DNA of 40,743 nt, from contig CAIOZU010000030.1 in the NCBI GenBank assembly GCA_903862885.1, positions 1 through 40,743 of the forward strand, written 5' to 3'. Below, in pieces: positions 1 to 8,400 of the stretch. The stretch comes from an uncultured Pseudomonadota bacterium (GTDB lineage Bacteria; Pseudomonadota; Gammaproteobacteria; Steroidobacterales; Steroidobacteraceae). The notes below the pieces were generated by a model. That model ran no database searches, was not told the DNA's origin, and was given only the letters and a program-made list of their open reading frames with translations. Position numbers and translations under genes: made by a program. How positions within the stretch are numbered: the first letter of the stretch is position 1; each line of letters begins with the position of its first letter.

Positions 1-102
1 AGGCCGCATAGCGCACTGGGCTATAGGCCACCCGCACCTGAGACGACGGTGGTGCGTTTGACGACGTTGAAGAAAATAAGCGAGACTCAGATCGCTGCGT
101 AA
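1..102 (+). CDS. IS3-family transposase OrfB, C-terminal fragment (5' end outside window)
   Basis: Frame 1 is open from the first base to a TAA at 100-102, giving 33 residues beginning RPHSALGYRPPAPET. The HSALGYRPPAPE stretch is the well-known C-terminal signature of the rve/DDE integrase OrfB of IS3-family elements, found just after the catalytic core. In the full protein this domain cuts and joins the element's ends, and OrfB is normally made as an OrfAB fusion by a -1 frameshift. The catalytic residues are outside the window, so activity cannot be judged. The fragment is followed within 13 bases by the presumed right inverted repeat, as expected for an intact IS 3' end. Confidence 0.88.
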   Translation, partial: RPHSALGYRPPAPETTVVRLTTLKKISETQIAA

Positions 103-114
103 CAGACATCAGAG

Positions 115-140
115 CTGGACCAGTTAAAGCAGGTCGGTCA
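115..140 (-). repeat. Presumed right inverted repeat of the IS3-family element
   Basis: Read on the minus strand this 26-base segment begins TGACC and ends AACTGGTCCAG. It aligns with 40526-40552 (TGACC start, CCT, AACTGGTCCAG end), and the similarity continues about 8 bases inward (CTGATGT). Imperfect terminal repeats beginning with TG are usual in the IS3 family. Confidence 0.65.
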
Positions 141-267
141 CGTATGCAAAAACATCTAAATTAAAATAATTGCCCAAACCTAAAACCAAGCCGCAACAGC
201 CAATAATTGTTAACGTCACACCAGTTCTTGCCATCCACTGCAAGATCGTTCGCTTAACATTCGTCAT
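124..267 (-). pseudogene. Small membrane-protein ORF cut by the IS end (hypothetical)
   Basis: An ATG at 265-267 opens a 47-codon frame that ends at TAA 124-126. Residues 17-31 are hydrophobic (VTLTIIGCCGLVLGL) after a short basic N-terminus (KR at 5-6), so one membrane helix is predicted. The last four to five codons lie inside the presumed IS end, meaning that the original gene, if real, was truncated by the insertion near residue 42. No good ribosome binding site is seen upstream. I do not recognise the family. It may equally be chance. Confidence 0.2.
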
Positions 268-647
268 ATAGTAACTTAGAGACTATTTAACCGACACCCA
301 CGAAGCGCACTTTCGCCGTCTTAAAGTCCAGCAAAGATGCCAGAGTGCTCCGCATCCCGGGTCGCGCGCTGATAATCCATAAAACGAACGAGCGACCAGA
401 CCCCATTATATCTGTCGAGTCGCCGCTTCGTGTGGCCGTTCTCTGTGCAGGACGACAGGCGCAGGATGGCAAAGGAGGCAGCCACGATTCGTTGTCAGGA
501 ATGAGGATAGCCGTCTGATAACCTAATTTGATTGAAAGCCGTCGCGCCATCGTCCAATGTCTTAGCCACGTCGGGATCGCGACCGATTAGACGGCCTGAA
601 TTGACTGGCAAAGTGGATCGCGTCGGCGACACTCTTTTTTCAGCGTG
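141..647. other. Intergenic stretch between IS end and tRNA-Cys
   Basis: Apart from the short truncated frame at 124-267, nothing convincing is seen in this 0.5 kb. An 87-codon minus frame at 287-550 has no ribosome binding site and no recognisable domain. No tRNA-Leu is present, although in E. coli leuZ follows cysT. The mix of AT-rich (150-300) and GC-rich (300-640) segments fits eroded gene debris beside a mobile element. Confidence 0.5.
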
Positions 648-721
648 TGGAGGCGTCGGCCAGAATCGAACTGGCGTACACGGATTTGCAGTCCGCTGCG
701 TGACCACTCCGCCACGACGCC
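648..721 (-). tRNA. cysT: tRNA-Cys (anticodon GCA)
   Basis: The minus strand folds as a cloverleaf: acceptor GGCGTCG at the 5' end pairs with CGACGCC, the anticodon loop reads CTGCAAA (anticodon GCA), and the T-loop segment is GTTCGATTC. The sequence ends with discriminator T and an encoded CCA (648-650). It lies 22 bases behind tRNA-Gly and is probably processed from the same transcript as pgsA. Confidence 0.96.
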
Positions 722-743
722 GGCCGTCCATCATCAATCCAAC

Positions 744-819
744 TGGAGCGGGAGACGAGGCTCGAACTCGCGACCTCAACCTTGGCAAGGTTGCGCTCTA
801 CCAACTGAGCTACTCCCGC
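744..819 (-). tRNA. glyW: tRNA-Gly (anticodon GCC)
   Basis: The minus strand begins GCGGGAGTAGCTCAGTTGG, with D-loop GTTGGTAGAG, anticodon stem-loop CAACCTTGCCAAGGTTG (anticodon GCC), T-loop GTTCGAGCC, 3' acceptor CTCCCGC, discriminator T and encoded CCA (744-746). It lies 57 bases downstream of the pgsA stop codon, as glyW does in E. coli. Confidence 0.97.
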
Positions 820-876
820 TCGCGACGAACCCGAAAGTCTATAGGTCTTATCCGTGGTGTCAAGATTTTAGCGCGC

Positions 877-1458
877 TTAACCACGATTTTGCGGGGTTTT
901 TCCCATTAAATCCGGCCAAGCCGCTCTCAAGTACCCCAACATGGACCAAAGAGTCAAGGTAGCGGCCAACACCGTGAGCACGAGCCCCATCCAATAAATA
1001 GGTAAACCGAACAAATCTTGGTAGTACAGCATCATGGTCAAGCCGACAATCTGCGCCACCGTTTTAAACTTACCCACTGCCGACACGGCCACTTTGCGCC
1101 GCGCACCGATCTCTGCCATCCATTCACGTAATGCCGAGATGGCGATCTCCCGACCAATAATGACCGCCGCGGTTAAGGTCACGTACCAGGTGGGGTTGCG
1201 ACTAACGATTAACACCAATGCCGTGGCGACGATTAACTTATCGGCAACCGGATCTAAGAATTCCCCTAAGGGCGACACTTGACCGGTGCGTCGTGCCACG
1301 TACCCATCAAGCGAATCGGTGATGCCGGCGACCATAAACAACAGTCCAGCCGCGACGTCACCAAAGCCATACGGCAGGTAAAACAAACCGACGATCACTG
1401 GGATCAGCGCGATGCGCACGGCAGTGAGCATATTAGGAAGGGTATACGGCGTGGTCAC
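877..1458 (-). CDS. pgsA: CDP-diacylglycerol--glycerol-3-phosphate 3-phosphatidyltransferase
   Basis: This inner-membrane enzyme makes phosphatidylglycerol phosphate from CDP-diacylglycerol and glycerol-3-phosphate, the committed step to phosphatidylglycerol and cardiolipin. The 193-residue product has the CDP-alcohol phosphatidyltransferase motif at about 48-73: D..DG..AR, eight residues, G...D...D (DSLDGYVARR, then GEFLDPVAD). Hydrophobic segments surround it at about 9-30, 75-105 and 130-180. Length is close to E. coli PgsA (182). The start is a GTG at 1456-1458, three bases after the uvrC stop, so translation is probably coupled to uvrC. tRNA-Gly and tRNA-Cys follow, as in E. coli. The family and subfamily calls are secure from motif plus synteny. 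Confidence 0.95.
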   Translation of the reverse strand: MTTPYTLPNMLTAVRIALIPVIVGLFYLPYGFGDVAAGLLFMVAGITDSLDGYVARRTGQVSPLGEFLDPVADKLIVATALVLIVSRNPTWYVTLTAAVIIGREIAISALREWMAEIGARRKVAVSAVGKFKTVAQIVGLTMMLYYQDLFGLPIYWMGLVLTVLAATLTLWSMLGYLRAAWPDLMGKTPQNRG

Positions 1459-1461
1459 GAG

Positions 1462-3345
1462 TCAGCCACCTGGGTGCAAGTGTTCATAGATCGCCACAGC
1501 AAGTCCCTGACCGATGCCCTTGACCTGCACCAAATCAGCGACCCCGGCCCCCAGTATTCCTTGAAGTCCGCCAAATTGCTTTAATAGTTCACGGCGCCGG
1601 GCCGCCCCCAACCCCGGAATCCCCTCTAGGACCGAGCTCTGGCGGGTTTTGGCCCGCCGCGCGCGATGCCCGGCGACGGCAAAGCGGTGCGCCTCATCCC
1701 GCACCCGCTGGATCACGTGTAGAGCGCGCGACTCGGGCGCTAGGCACAGCGGTTGCTCCTCGTCAGGCAAAAAGAGTCGCTCCTGCCCGACCCGACGATC
1801 CGCACCCTTAGCAACACCCACCACCCGCGGCACCTCAACACCCAAGGACGCGAGCACCGCCACCGCCTCCGCCAACTGGCCCGCACCGCCATCAATCAGG
1901 AGCACATCCGGGCACTTCGCTTCACCCGCTTTGACCCGCTGGTAGCGCCGGGTCAGCGCCAGTCGCATGGCAGCATAGTCGTCCCCTGGGGTGATTCCGT
2001 CGAGGTTAAAACGCCGGTAATCGCTCTTAATCGGCCCTTCCGGCCCAAACACCACACACGAGGCCACGGTCGCCTCCCCGCCTGTGTGACTGATGTCAAA
2101 ACACTCTAGGCGCACAGGGGGTGACGCCATCCCTAAGGCCTCACCCAACTCCTCCAGCTGCTCGTTCACCCCAACATTCACCGCCAGACGCATCTTGAGG
2201 GACTGATCGGCATTGTCGCGGGTAAGGCTGACCCAACTCGCTTTCAGCCCGCGTGCCCCCACGTGGATCGTCACCCGATGCCCCGCATAGTCAGACAGCG
2301 CCTGCGAGAGCACCTCCGGGTCCGTGACCGGCTGGCCGATCACGATCTCACGGGGCGCTGGGTGGGTCAGGTAGTGCTGCGCTAAAAAGGCCTCCTCCAC
2401 TTCGAGCAAAGACGCGGCGGGCGCGCGCGCAAAATACGTGGTCGTACCCAAATTCAGACCCCCGCGAATCAGCATCACCGCAATCGCGCAGAGCCCGGGT
2501 CCGCTGACCGCGGCCACCACATCGCACTCCAGTGACGCGGCACCGCTGACGACTTGCCTGGCCTGAATTTCTTTTAACGCTGCCAACTGGTCGCGCAGCA
2601 CCGCGGCCTTCTCATAGGCGAGTACTAAGGCGGCTTGATCCATGCGCTCAGCTAATTCATGGGCGACTTCATCGTTACGACCTTCCAGTACGCGCACCAC
2701 CGCACCCACCTCTTGTGCGTACGCGGCCTCGGTGGTTAAGCCAACACAGGGTGCAGAGCACCGCTTGATCTGATACTGAAGACACGGTCGAGTGCGATTC
2801 GCGAAGTAACTGTCCTCACAGGAACGTAACTGAAATAGTTTCTGCAATTGCACCAAAGTCTCGCGCACCGCAGTGGAGTTCGGATAAGGACCAAAATACC
2901 GTCCCGGTAACTTTCGTGTCCCACGATAAAAACTCAAACGCGGAAATGCATCTTTTGAACTCAAGTATAAATACGGAAACGTGCGGTTGTCCTTGAGCAG
3001 CACGTTATAGCGCGGCAAGTGCCGCTTGATCAGATTGAACTCCAGCAGCAACGCCTCAATATCGGAATGCGTGACGGTAATCTCCATAGAGACAATCTGC
3101 GGCACCAGCGCTTGCGTCTTAGGATCACTGAGATCTGATCGAAAGTAACTCGCCACACGCGACTTCAAGTTGCGTGCCTTGCCGACGTAGAGGATCGTGC
3201 CACTCGCATCTAACATGCGATAGACGCCCGGCCGATTCGGCAATGAAGCGACGAAGGCTTTGCCGTCAAAAGGGACAGACACGGGGGCCACGGCGACCGA
3301 CGAGTCGGTCGGCGTGTCAGCAACAGGGGTGTCGGGAACGGCCAT
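1462..3345 (-). CDS. uvrC: Excinuclease ABC subunit C
   Basis: UvrC makes the 3' and 5' incisions around DNA lesions recognised by UvrA and UvrB. The N-terminus carries the GIY-YIG nuclease domain (RPGVYRMLD at about 38 and ILYVGKARNLKSRV at about 52-65). A UVR-like helix region with FANRTRPCLQYQIKRCSAPC precedes it to the middle. The C-terminal RNase H-like nuclease region (LECFDISHTGGE, LLIDGGAGQL) and two helix-hairpin-helix motifs (IPGLGAARRRELLKQFGG and VKGIGQGLA) follow. I start at ATG 3345 (MAVPDTP), giving 627 residues versus 610 in E. coli. The frame stays open a further 34 codons upstream, but that stretch is low-complexity and lacks a ribosome site. It heads the uvrC-pgsA-tRNA unit and diverges from the pseudouridine synthase gene, with about 80 bases between them. 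Confidence 0.96.
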   Translation of the reverse strand: MAVPDTPVADTPTDSSVAVAPVSVPFDGKAFVASLPNRPGVYRMLDASGTILYVGKARNLKSRVASYFRSDLSDPKTQALVPQIVSMEITVTHSDIEALLLEFNLIKRHLPRYNVLLKDNRTFPYLYLSSKDAFPRLSFYRGTRKLPGRYFGPYPNSTAVRETLVQLQKLFQLRSCEDSYFANRTRPCLQYQIKRCSAPCVGLTTEAAYAQEVGAVVRVLEGRNDEVAHELAERMDQAALVLAYEKAAVLRDQLAALKEIQARQVVSGAASLECDVVAAVSGPGLCAIAVMLIRGGLNLGTTTYFARAPAASLLEVEEAFLAQHYLTHPAPREIVIGQPVTDPEVLSQALSDYAGHRVTIHVGARGLKASWVSLTRDNADQSLKMRLAVNVGVNEQLEELGEALGMASPPVRLECFDISHTGGEATVASCVVFGPEGPIKSDYRRFNLDGITPGDDYAAMRLALTRRYQRVKAGEAKCPDVLLIDGGAGQLAEAVAVLASLGVEVPRVVGVAKGADRRVGQERLFLPDEEQPLCLAPESRALHVIQRVRDEAHRFAVAGHRARRAKTRQSSVLEGIPGLGAARRRELLKQFGGLQGILGAGVADLVQVKGIGQGLAVAIYEHLHPGG

Positions 3346-3424
3346 GGCCCATGTTCGGGCCGGCGCCCGCGCTTCGCAAGCACCTAGGCTATCGCTCCAC
3401 CGATAACTGTTCGACAATGGCCCC

Positions 3425-4060
3425 ATGCCACTGCTGCTATTGAACAAGCCTTTTCAGGTGATGACCCGCTTCTCAAAAAGCGACGCGCGCGCCACCTTGG
3501 CCGATTTCATCAAAATCCCCGGGGTTTACCCGGCGGGCCGGCTGGATTTTGACAGCGAGGGCCTGCTGTTACTCACGGATGATGGCCCCTTACAGGCCTT
3601 AGTGACCGATCCCCGGCACGCCCTTGAAAAGGTCTATTGGGCCGAAGTCGAGGGCATCCCCCCAGAGGGGGCGCTAGAGACCTTACGACGGGGCGTGGCA
3701 TTGCCGGATGGACTGACCCGAGCGGCCGGCGCGCGCCGCCTCGAGGCACCTGAGGGGTTGTGGCCACGGAATCCGCCGATCCGAGTGCGCGCTCATATCC
3801 CCACCACGTGGATCGAACTCACCCTGCGGGAGGGCCGCAACCGGCAGGTGCGTCGCATGACCGCCGCCGTCGGATACCCGACGCTGCGGCTGATCCGGGC
3901 ACAAATCGGACCTTTCCATCTGGCGGGCTTAGCCCCGGGCGAGGTTCGCGAGATCTCCCCTAGCGAGGCGGCAGAATTTAAGGCGAGTCTGTTGGCAACG
4001 AGCGGGCGCCAGACAAGCGCCCGATCCGCATCGCGACCTCGAGCGCCTGCTCGTAGTTAA
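3425..4060 (+). CDS. rluE: 23S rRNA pseudouridine synthase, RluE/RsuA type
   Basis: The 211-residue product belongs to the RsuA/RluB/RluE group that isomerises uridine to pseudouridine in rRNA. It starts directly in the catalytic domain (LLLLNKPFQVMTRF) without the S4 domain that RsuA and RluB carry, as in E. coli RluE, which acts on U2457 of 23S rRNA. The active-site motif GRLDFDSEGLLLLT at 38-51 gives Asp41 as the likely catalytic residue. EGRNRQVRRM at about 137-146 and RLIRAQIGPF at about 155-164 are further family motifs. The last 30 residues (after about 182) are basic and low complexity and are encoded within the 3' end of the DAHP synthase gene on the other strand. Target specificity is inferred from domain architecture only. 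Confidence 0.85.
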   Translation: MPLLLLNKPFQVMTRFSKSDARATLADFIKIPGVYPAGRLDFDSEGLLLLTDDGPLQALVTDPRHALEKVYWAEVEGIPPEGALETLRRGVALPDGLTRAAGARRLEAPEGLWPRNPPIRVRAHIPTTWIELTLREGRNRQVRRMTAAVGYPTLRLIRAQIGPFHLAGLAPGEVREISPSEAAEFKASLLATSGRQTSARSASRPRAPARS

Positions 4061-5354
4061 GGCGCGGATCGACCGTTGAGCGATAGGCCCGCGCCAAATC
4101 ATGATCCGATAAGCCGCGCGCACCACCCGTGCATTCAGTGACGTTATCGCCGGTCAGCTCCAAGTGGACACCGCCCAGATGGGAGCCCATTTCGGCGTGC
4201 ACTTTAAACGCCGATTCGATCTCACTTAAAATATTTTCAAAACGACGAGTCTTCACACCCGTCGCGGTCGACTCCGTGTTGCCGTGCATCGGATCACAGA
4301 TCCAAAGCACTTCCGCACCCGAGGCGCGCACCGCCTCAATCATGGGTGGCAATTTCGATTCGATATCCTTGGCGCCGAGTCGATGCAGCAGGGTGAGCCG
4401 ACCCGGAATGCGCTCTGGATTCAAAATGCGCGTAAGCTCTGCGAGATAAGCCGCATCCGCGCTCGGACCGACCTTGACCGCAATGGGATTGGCAATTCCC
4501 CTAAAATACTCGACGTGGCCATGCTCAAGCGCCGCGGTGCGCACACCAATCCAAGGCATATGCGTCGACAGGTTATACCAACGCTGAGTGCGCGCGATGA
4601 ATCGAGTCTGTGCCTGCTCATAGTGCAGATGCAAGCCTTCGTGACTCGCGTAGAAATTCGTCTGCTCCGCATCCGCAACGGTGCGACCCGTGATGGATTC
4701 AAAGAACGTCAGGGCGTCACCGACCGACGACGCGATGCGCTTATACTCCTCGTACTTCGGCGAGTGGCGCATGAAATCTAAATCCCAATACTCAGGATGA
4801 TGCAGATCCGTGAATCCGCCCTCGACTAATGAGCGCACAAAATTAAGCGTCAACGCCGCGCGCTCATAGCCGCGTAGCAAAAGACTTGGATCCGGCTCAC
4901 GAGCGGCCGCATCAAATGGCGCTCGATTGACGATATCGCCACGATAACTCGGTAAGGTCACGCCGTCTTTGGTCTCCATATCGGCGGAGCGTGGCTTGGC
5001 ATACTGTCCGGCGATACGACCCACGCGGATAATGCGTTTTTTCAAGCCATGCGCCAGAACCAAACTCATCTGCAGCAAAATCTTAAGCTGTTCCACCACG
5101 CGCTCTGACGTGCAGTCATCAAAGGATTCCGCGCAATTGCCGCCTTGCAAAATAAAAGACTCACCCTGTTGCGCCTTCGCTAAGTGGCGATGCAAGGCAT
5201 CCACTTCCCACGACACGACGATCGGTGGGAGGCGCGACAACTCAAGCACCGAACGCTCAAGCGCTGCCGGATCCCGGTAGGTGGGTTGCTGTAGCGTGGT
5301 CTTTTGCTGCCACGAGGTCGGTGTCCAGTCTTTCAGGCGATTTTCAGTGCTCAT
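3978..5354 (-). CDS. Class II 3-deoxy-7-phosphoheptulonate (DAHP) synthase
   Basis: The enzyme condenses phosphoenolpyruvate and erythrose-4-phosphate, the first step of the shikimate pathway. The product (458 residues from ATG 5354) is the plant/Mycobacterium-type class II enzyme rather than the E. coli AroF/G/H type. Family motifs include WTPTSWQQK near the N-terminus, FILQGGNCAESFDD (metal-ligand Cys), RVGRIAGQYAKPRS, WIGVRTAALEHGHVEYFRGIANPIAVKVGPS, LWICDPMHGNT (metal-ligand His) and HLELTGDNVTECTGG. An upstream in-frame TTG at 5375 would add seven residues; the ATG gives the usual MSTENRLKDWTP-like start. It is monocistronic here and overlaps the rluE-like gene tail to tail by 83 bases. 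Such enzymes serve either general aromatic synthesis or phenazine-type pathways; nothing nearby suggests the latter. Confidence 0.93.
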   Translation of the reverse strand: MSTENRLKDWTPTSWQQKTTLQQPTYRDPAALERSVLELSRLPPIVVSWEVDALHRHLAKAQQGESFILQGGNCAESFDDCTSERVVEQLKILLQMSLVLAHGLKKRIIRVGRIAGQYAKPRSADMETKDGVTLPSYRGDIVNRAPFDAAAREPDPSLLLRGYERAALTLNFVRSLVEGGFTDLHHPEYWDLDFMRHSPKYEEYKRIASSVGDALTFFESITGRTVADAEQTNFYASHEGLHLHYEQAQTRFIARTQRWYNLSTHMPWIGVRTAALEHGHVEYFRGIANPIAVKVGPSADAAYLAELTRILNPERIPGRLTLLHRLGAKDIESKLPPMIEAVRASGAEVLWICDPMHGNTESTATGVKTRRFENILSEIESAFKVHAEMGSHLGGVHLELTGDNVTECTGGARGLSDHDLARAYRSTVDPRLNYEQALEVAMRIGRLSGARSLPTDSP

Positions 5355-5427
5355 GATGCGCACTTTAACATTCAAAGGGCCTCACGGGCAGGGGCGGATG
5401 AGCCGACTGGGCGGTCATGGTGGGTTT

Positions 5428-8400
5428 TTACAACCGCGGCGCCCGCGCCTCTAAGACTTGCAAACTCATCCGCACCCGTTTCTCGGACACCGGCACCCGG
5501 GTTTTTAAATCCTGTGCAAACAGCTGTACACCCCACTCCTCCAGCCACCACCTCAGCTCAGCGAGGTCAGCGGGCAGGGTGCCCTGCGGCCATTCACGTG
5601 CCGCCAGCCGCGTCAACCGTTGCCGGCACTCGATGAACACGGTGTGCGAAGCGATCGTCGTGGCGCGCGTGTCGCTCAGCTTTTCTACCCGACGTCGCAG
5701 CGCCTTCAGATATCGGGGCAGCGAGTCGAGCCAAGGATCGGGTGTTGCCCGTACAAAGCCTGCGTACACCAGGGCCTGTGACTGAGCAGTGACATCGGCC
5801 GCCCACGCACTCGGCACGCCATTCGGCAAGCGCGCGATCTCGGCTTTCAGCGCATGGTGCTCGCCAAGCACCTTCTCAATGACGTCACTCAAATGCTCAG
5901 CCGCCGTCACCAACACGGGACGTGCGCGCTCAGCGGCTTGCCGAAAGGTCTCCGCATCCCGGGGAATCTCTGGAGAATCGCCTAGGCTCTCCCGCTCCAC
6001 CGCCCGGAAGGCAATGTCCTCGATGAGTTCGCGAGCCGCGCCGACGGATTGGTGTAATAACAGTAAGGATCGACGCGCTGCGATGAGTTTCTGTGCCTGA
6101 CGAACCGTCGGCTCTAGTTGGATCACCAGAAGACGAGTCATGCCTAAACGACTGACGGCCTCCGCGCGTGCGCGATCGGCCTGCAAGGACAGCGACACGT
6201 GCGTGCGCTCATCCTGCATCATTGGATGCAAATCCAACTGCACGCCCTGCCGCTCCACCCGCACGGTGTGCGGAAGGATCGCACAGTCAAACTGCCTGAT
6301 ATCCGTACGCGTCCAAGGATCATCTTTCGCCGATACCCGTACACCGCCATCCGCTTTACGCCGATACCACCGCTGCAGCGTCGACACGTCGCGTCCCTCG
6401 AAGACGACGGCACCCTCTGCATCCAATACCCGAAGGTTGAGTTGCAGCCATGGCGCCAAGCTCACTGAAGCAAGTACTGCCTCCGATATCGCCTGCCCGC
6501 CGCGCCGGCTTAAAATGCGACTGAGTGCCGCGCAAAGACCGAGGCCTCGCATGCCCTCTAACTCAAGCAGACACTGACGAGCGACATCGGGTGCGGGCAC
6601 CAATTGGCGCCGCAAGGCTTTTGGGAGTCCGCGGATCAGCGCCGTGACCTTCTCCGGTAACCACGCCGGAATGCCCCACTCTATCTCGCCTGACTGCAAG
6701 GTCGGCACTAAAGCCTCCGGAATCTGTACCGTCGCCCCATCACGCACACTGTCCGGGTCAAACACATAGCGCACTGGCAAATGATTGCCCACCAACGCCA
6801 ATTGCTTCGGATACTGAGCCTCGGTCACCGTCGGGGCATCTGGCCGACGCAACTCGGCCTGCGTCTGGTAAAGCGCCGTGGGATCTCGCCGCTCGATCTC
6901 CCGCCGCCAGCGATCGAAAGTCGCCAGCGAGTGCACCCCCTCCGGGATAATCGCCAAATAGCAGGCCGCCTCAGTCACCTCATCGACCAACACGACGTGC
7001 CGCCGTAGCGCCGCCTCATCGGACTCCAGCTGTCGCTTAACGGCCAAATTGTGCTCAAGAAAGGCAGCTTTCAAACGACTGCGCCGGTGCACTAAGGCTT
7101 CGCGTACAAACATCTCGCGCGCTGCCACCGGCGCCACTTGACCATAGTTCACTCGCCGCCCAGCGACCAGCACCAGTCCATACAGGGTCACCGACTCTCG
7201 GCAGCTCACCACGCCTCGCTGCTCATCCCATTCGGGCTCGGTGTGCTCGCGCTTGACCAAGTGGGTCGCTAGCGGTTCGACCCACGCCGGATCGATCGCC
7301 GCAACTAAGCGCGCATACACGCGTTCCGTCTCCACCAACTGCGCCGCCATCAACCAACGCGGTGCGCTCTTGCGAACAACGGTACCCGGGGCGATGACAA
7401 AACGACGCCCACGCGCCCCTAAAAAATCTCCTCGCTCGGTCTTCTCACCCAGATGACCGAGCAAACCGGTCAGCAGTGCCCGGTGGATGGCGTCGTGCGA
7501 GGCTGCACGCTCATTCAGTACCCAGCCGAGCTCACGGATCAGGCTATGCAGCTGAGACTCCAACTCCTCCCACTCGCGCATGCGTGCGGCCGACAGGAAA
7601 GCCTGCTGACACCAGCGACGCAATGCATTTTTGCTGTGCGTGTCGCGCGCCTGTTGGTAGCGGGCGCGTAAGCCCAACAGCGTCATGAAGTCTGATCTGG
7701 GATCAGCGCCCTCCGCATGTGCTGCATCGGCAGCGGCCTGTCGATCGGTGGGCCGCTCGCGAGGGTCTTGAATCGACAACACGCTCGCCACGCTCGCCAG
7801 CTCCCGCAAACAACCCTCCGCACGGGCCGCTACCAGCATGCGCCCGATGCGCGGGTCCACCGGCAGGCGGGCGATCGTGCGTCCAAGGGAGGTGATCACC
7901 AATGACTCATCGACCGCTTGCAACTCTTGCAAGAGCCGATAGCCATCGTTAATCAGTCGCGTGTCCGGCGGATCAAGGAATGGAAAATCGATCGGCGATC
8001 CGAGCTTAAGCGTTTCCATCTGCAAAATGACACTGGCTAAGTTGGTGCGACGCACTTCGGGCGCTGTGAATTCCGGGCGTAGCAAGAACTCCTCTTCGGC
8101 ATACAGCCGAATACACACCCCAGCACCCATGCGCCCACAACGCCCTGCCCGCTGCCAGGCACTGGCTTGCGAGATAGGCTCAATCGGCAGTCTCAATAGC
8201 TTAGAACGCGCGCTGTAGCGCGCCAGTCGGGCAAGACCCGAATCAATCACTGACCGGATACCGGGGACGGTGAGTGAGGTCTCAGCGACATTGGTGGCGA
8301 GTACCACCCGCTGCGGACCGCGCCGATCAAACACCCGACTTTGCTCGCTCCATGCCAGTCGGGAGTACAAGGGCAATACCGTAAAGACGTTGCCAAATCG

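Larger units (their letters stand above)
1..140 (+). mobile_element. IS3-family insertion sequence, right end (partial)
   Basis: The window opens inside an insertion sequence. Seen directly: the last 33 codons of an IS3-type OrfB reading frame (1-102), then a short non-coding tail that ends in an inverted-repeat-like end, about 115-140. Read on the minus strand, this end starts TGACC and contains AACTGGTCCAG. The same TGACC start and AACTGGTCCAG core occur at the left end of the IS3-family element at 40526, so the two ends probably belong to copies of the same element in the same orientation. The body of the element lies outside the window. The exact outer boundary (134 to 140) and the target duplication cannot be fixed. 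Confidence 0.8.

Noticed and set aside
287-550. 87-codon minus-strand frame
   Set aside because: No ribosome site, low-complexity composition and no recognisable motif; treated as intergenic debris.
495-962. Open frames covering the tRNA-Gly/tRNA-Cys region
   Set aside because: They run across two clear tRNA genes on the other strand and have no ribosome site or recognisable domain.
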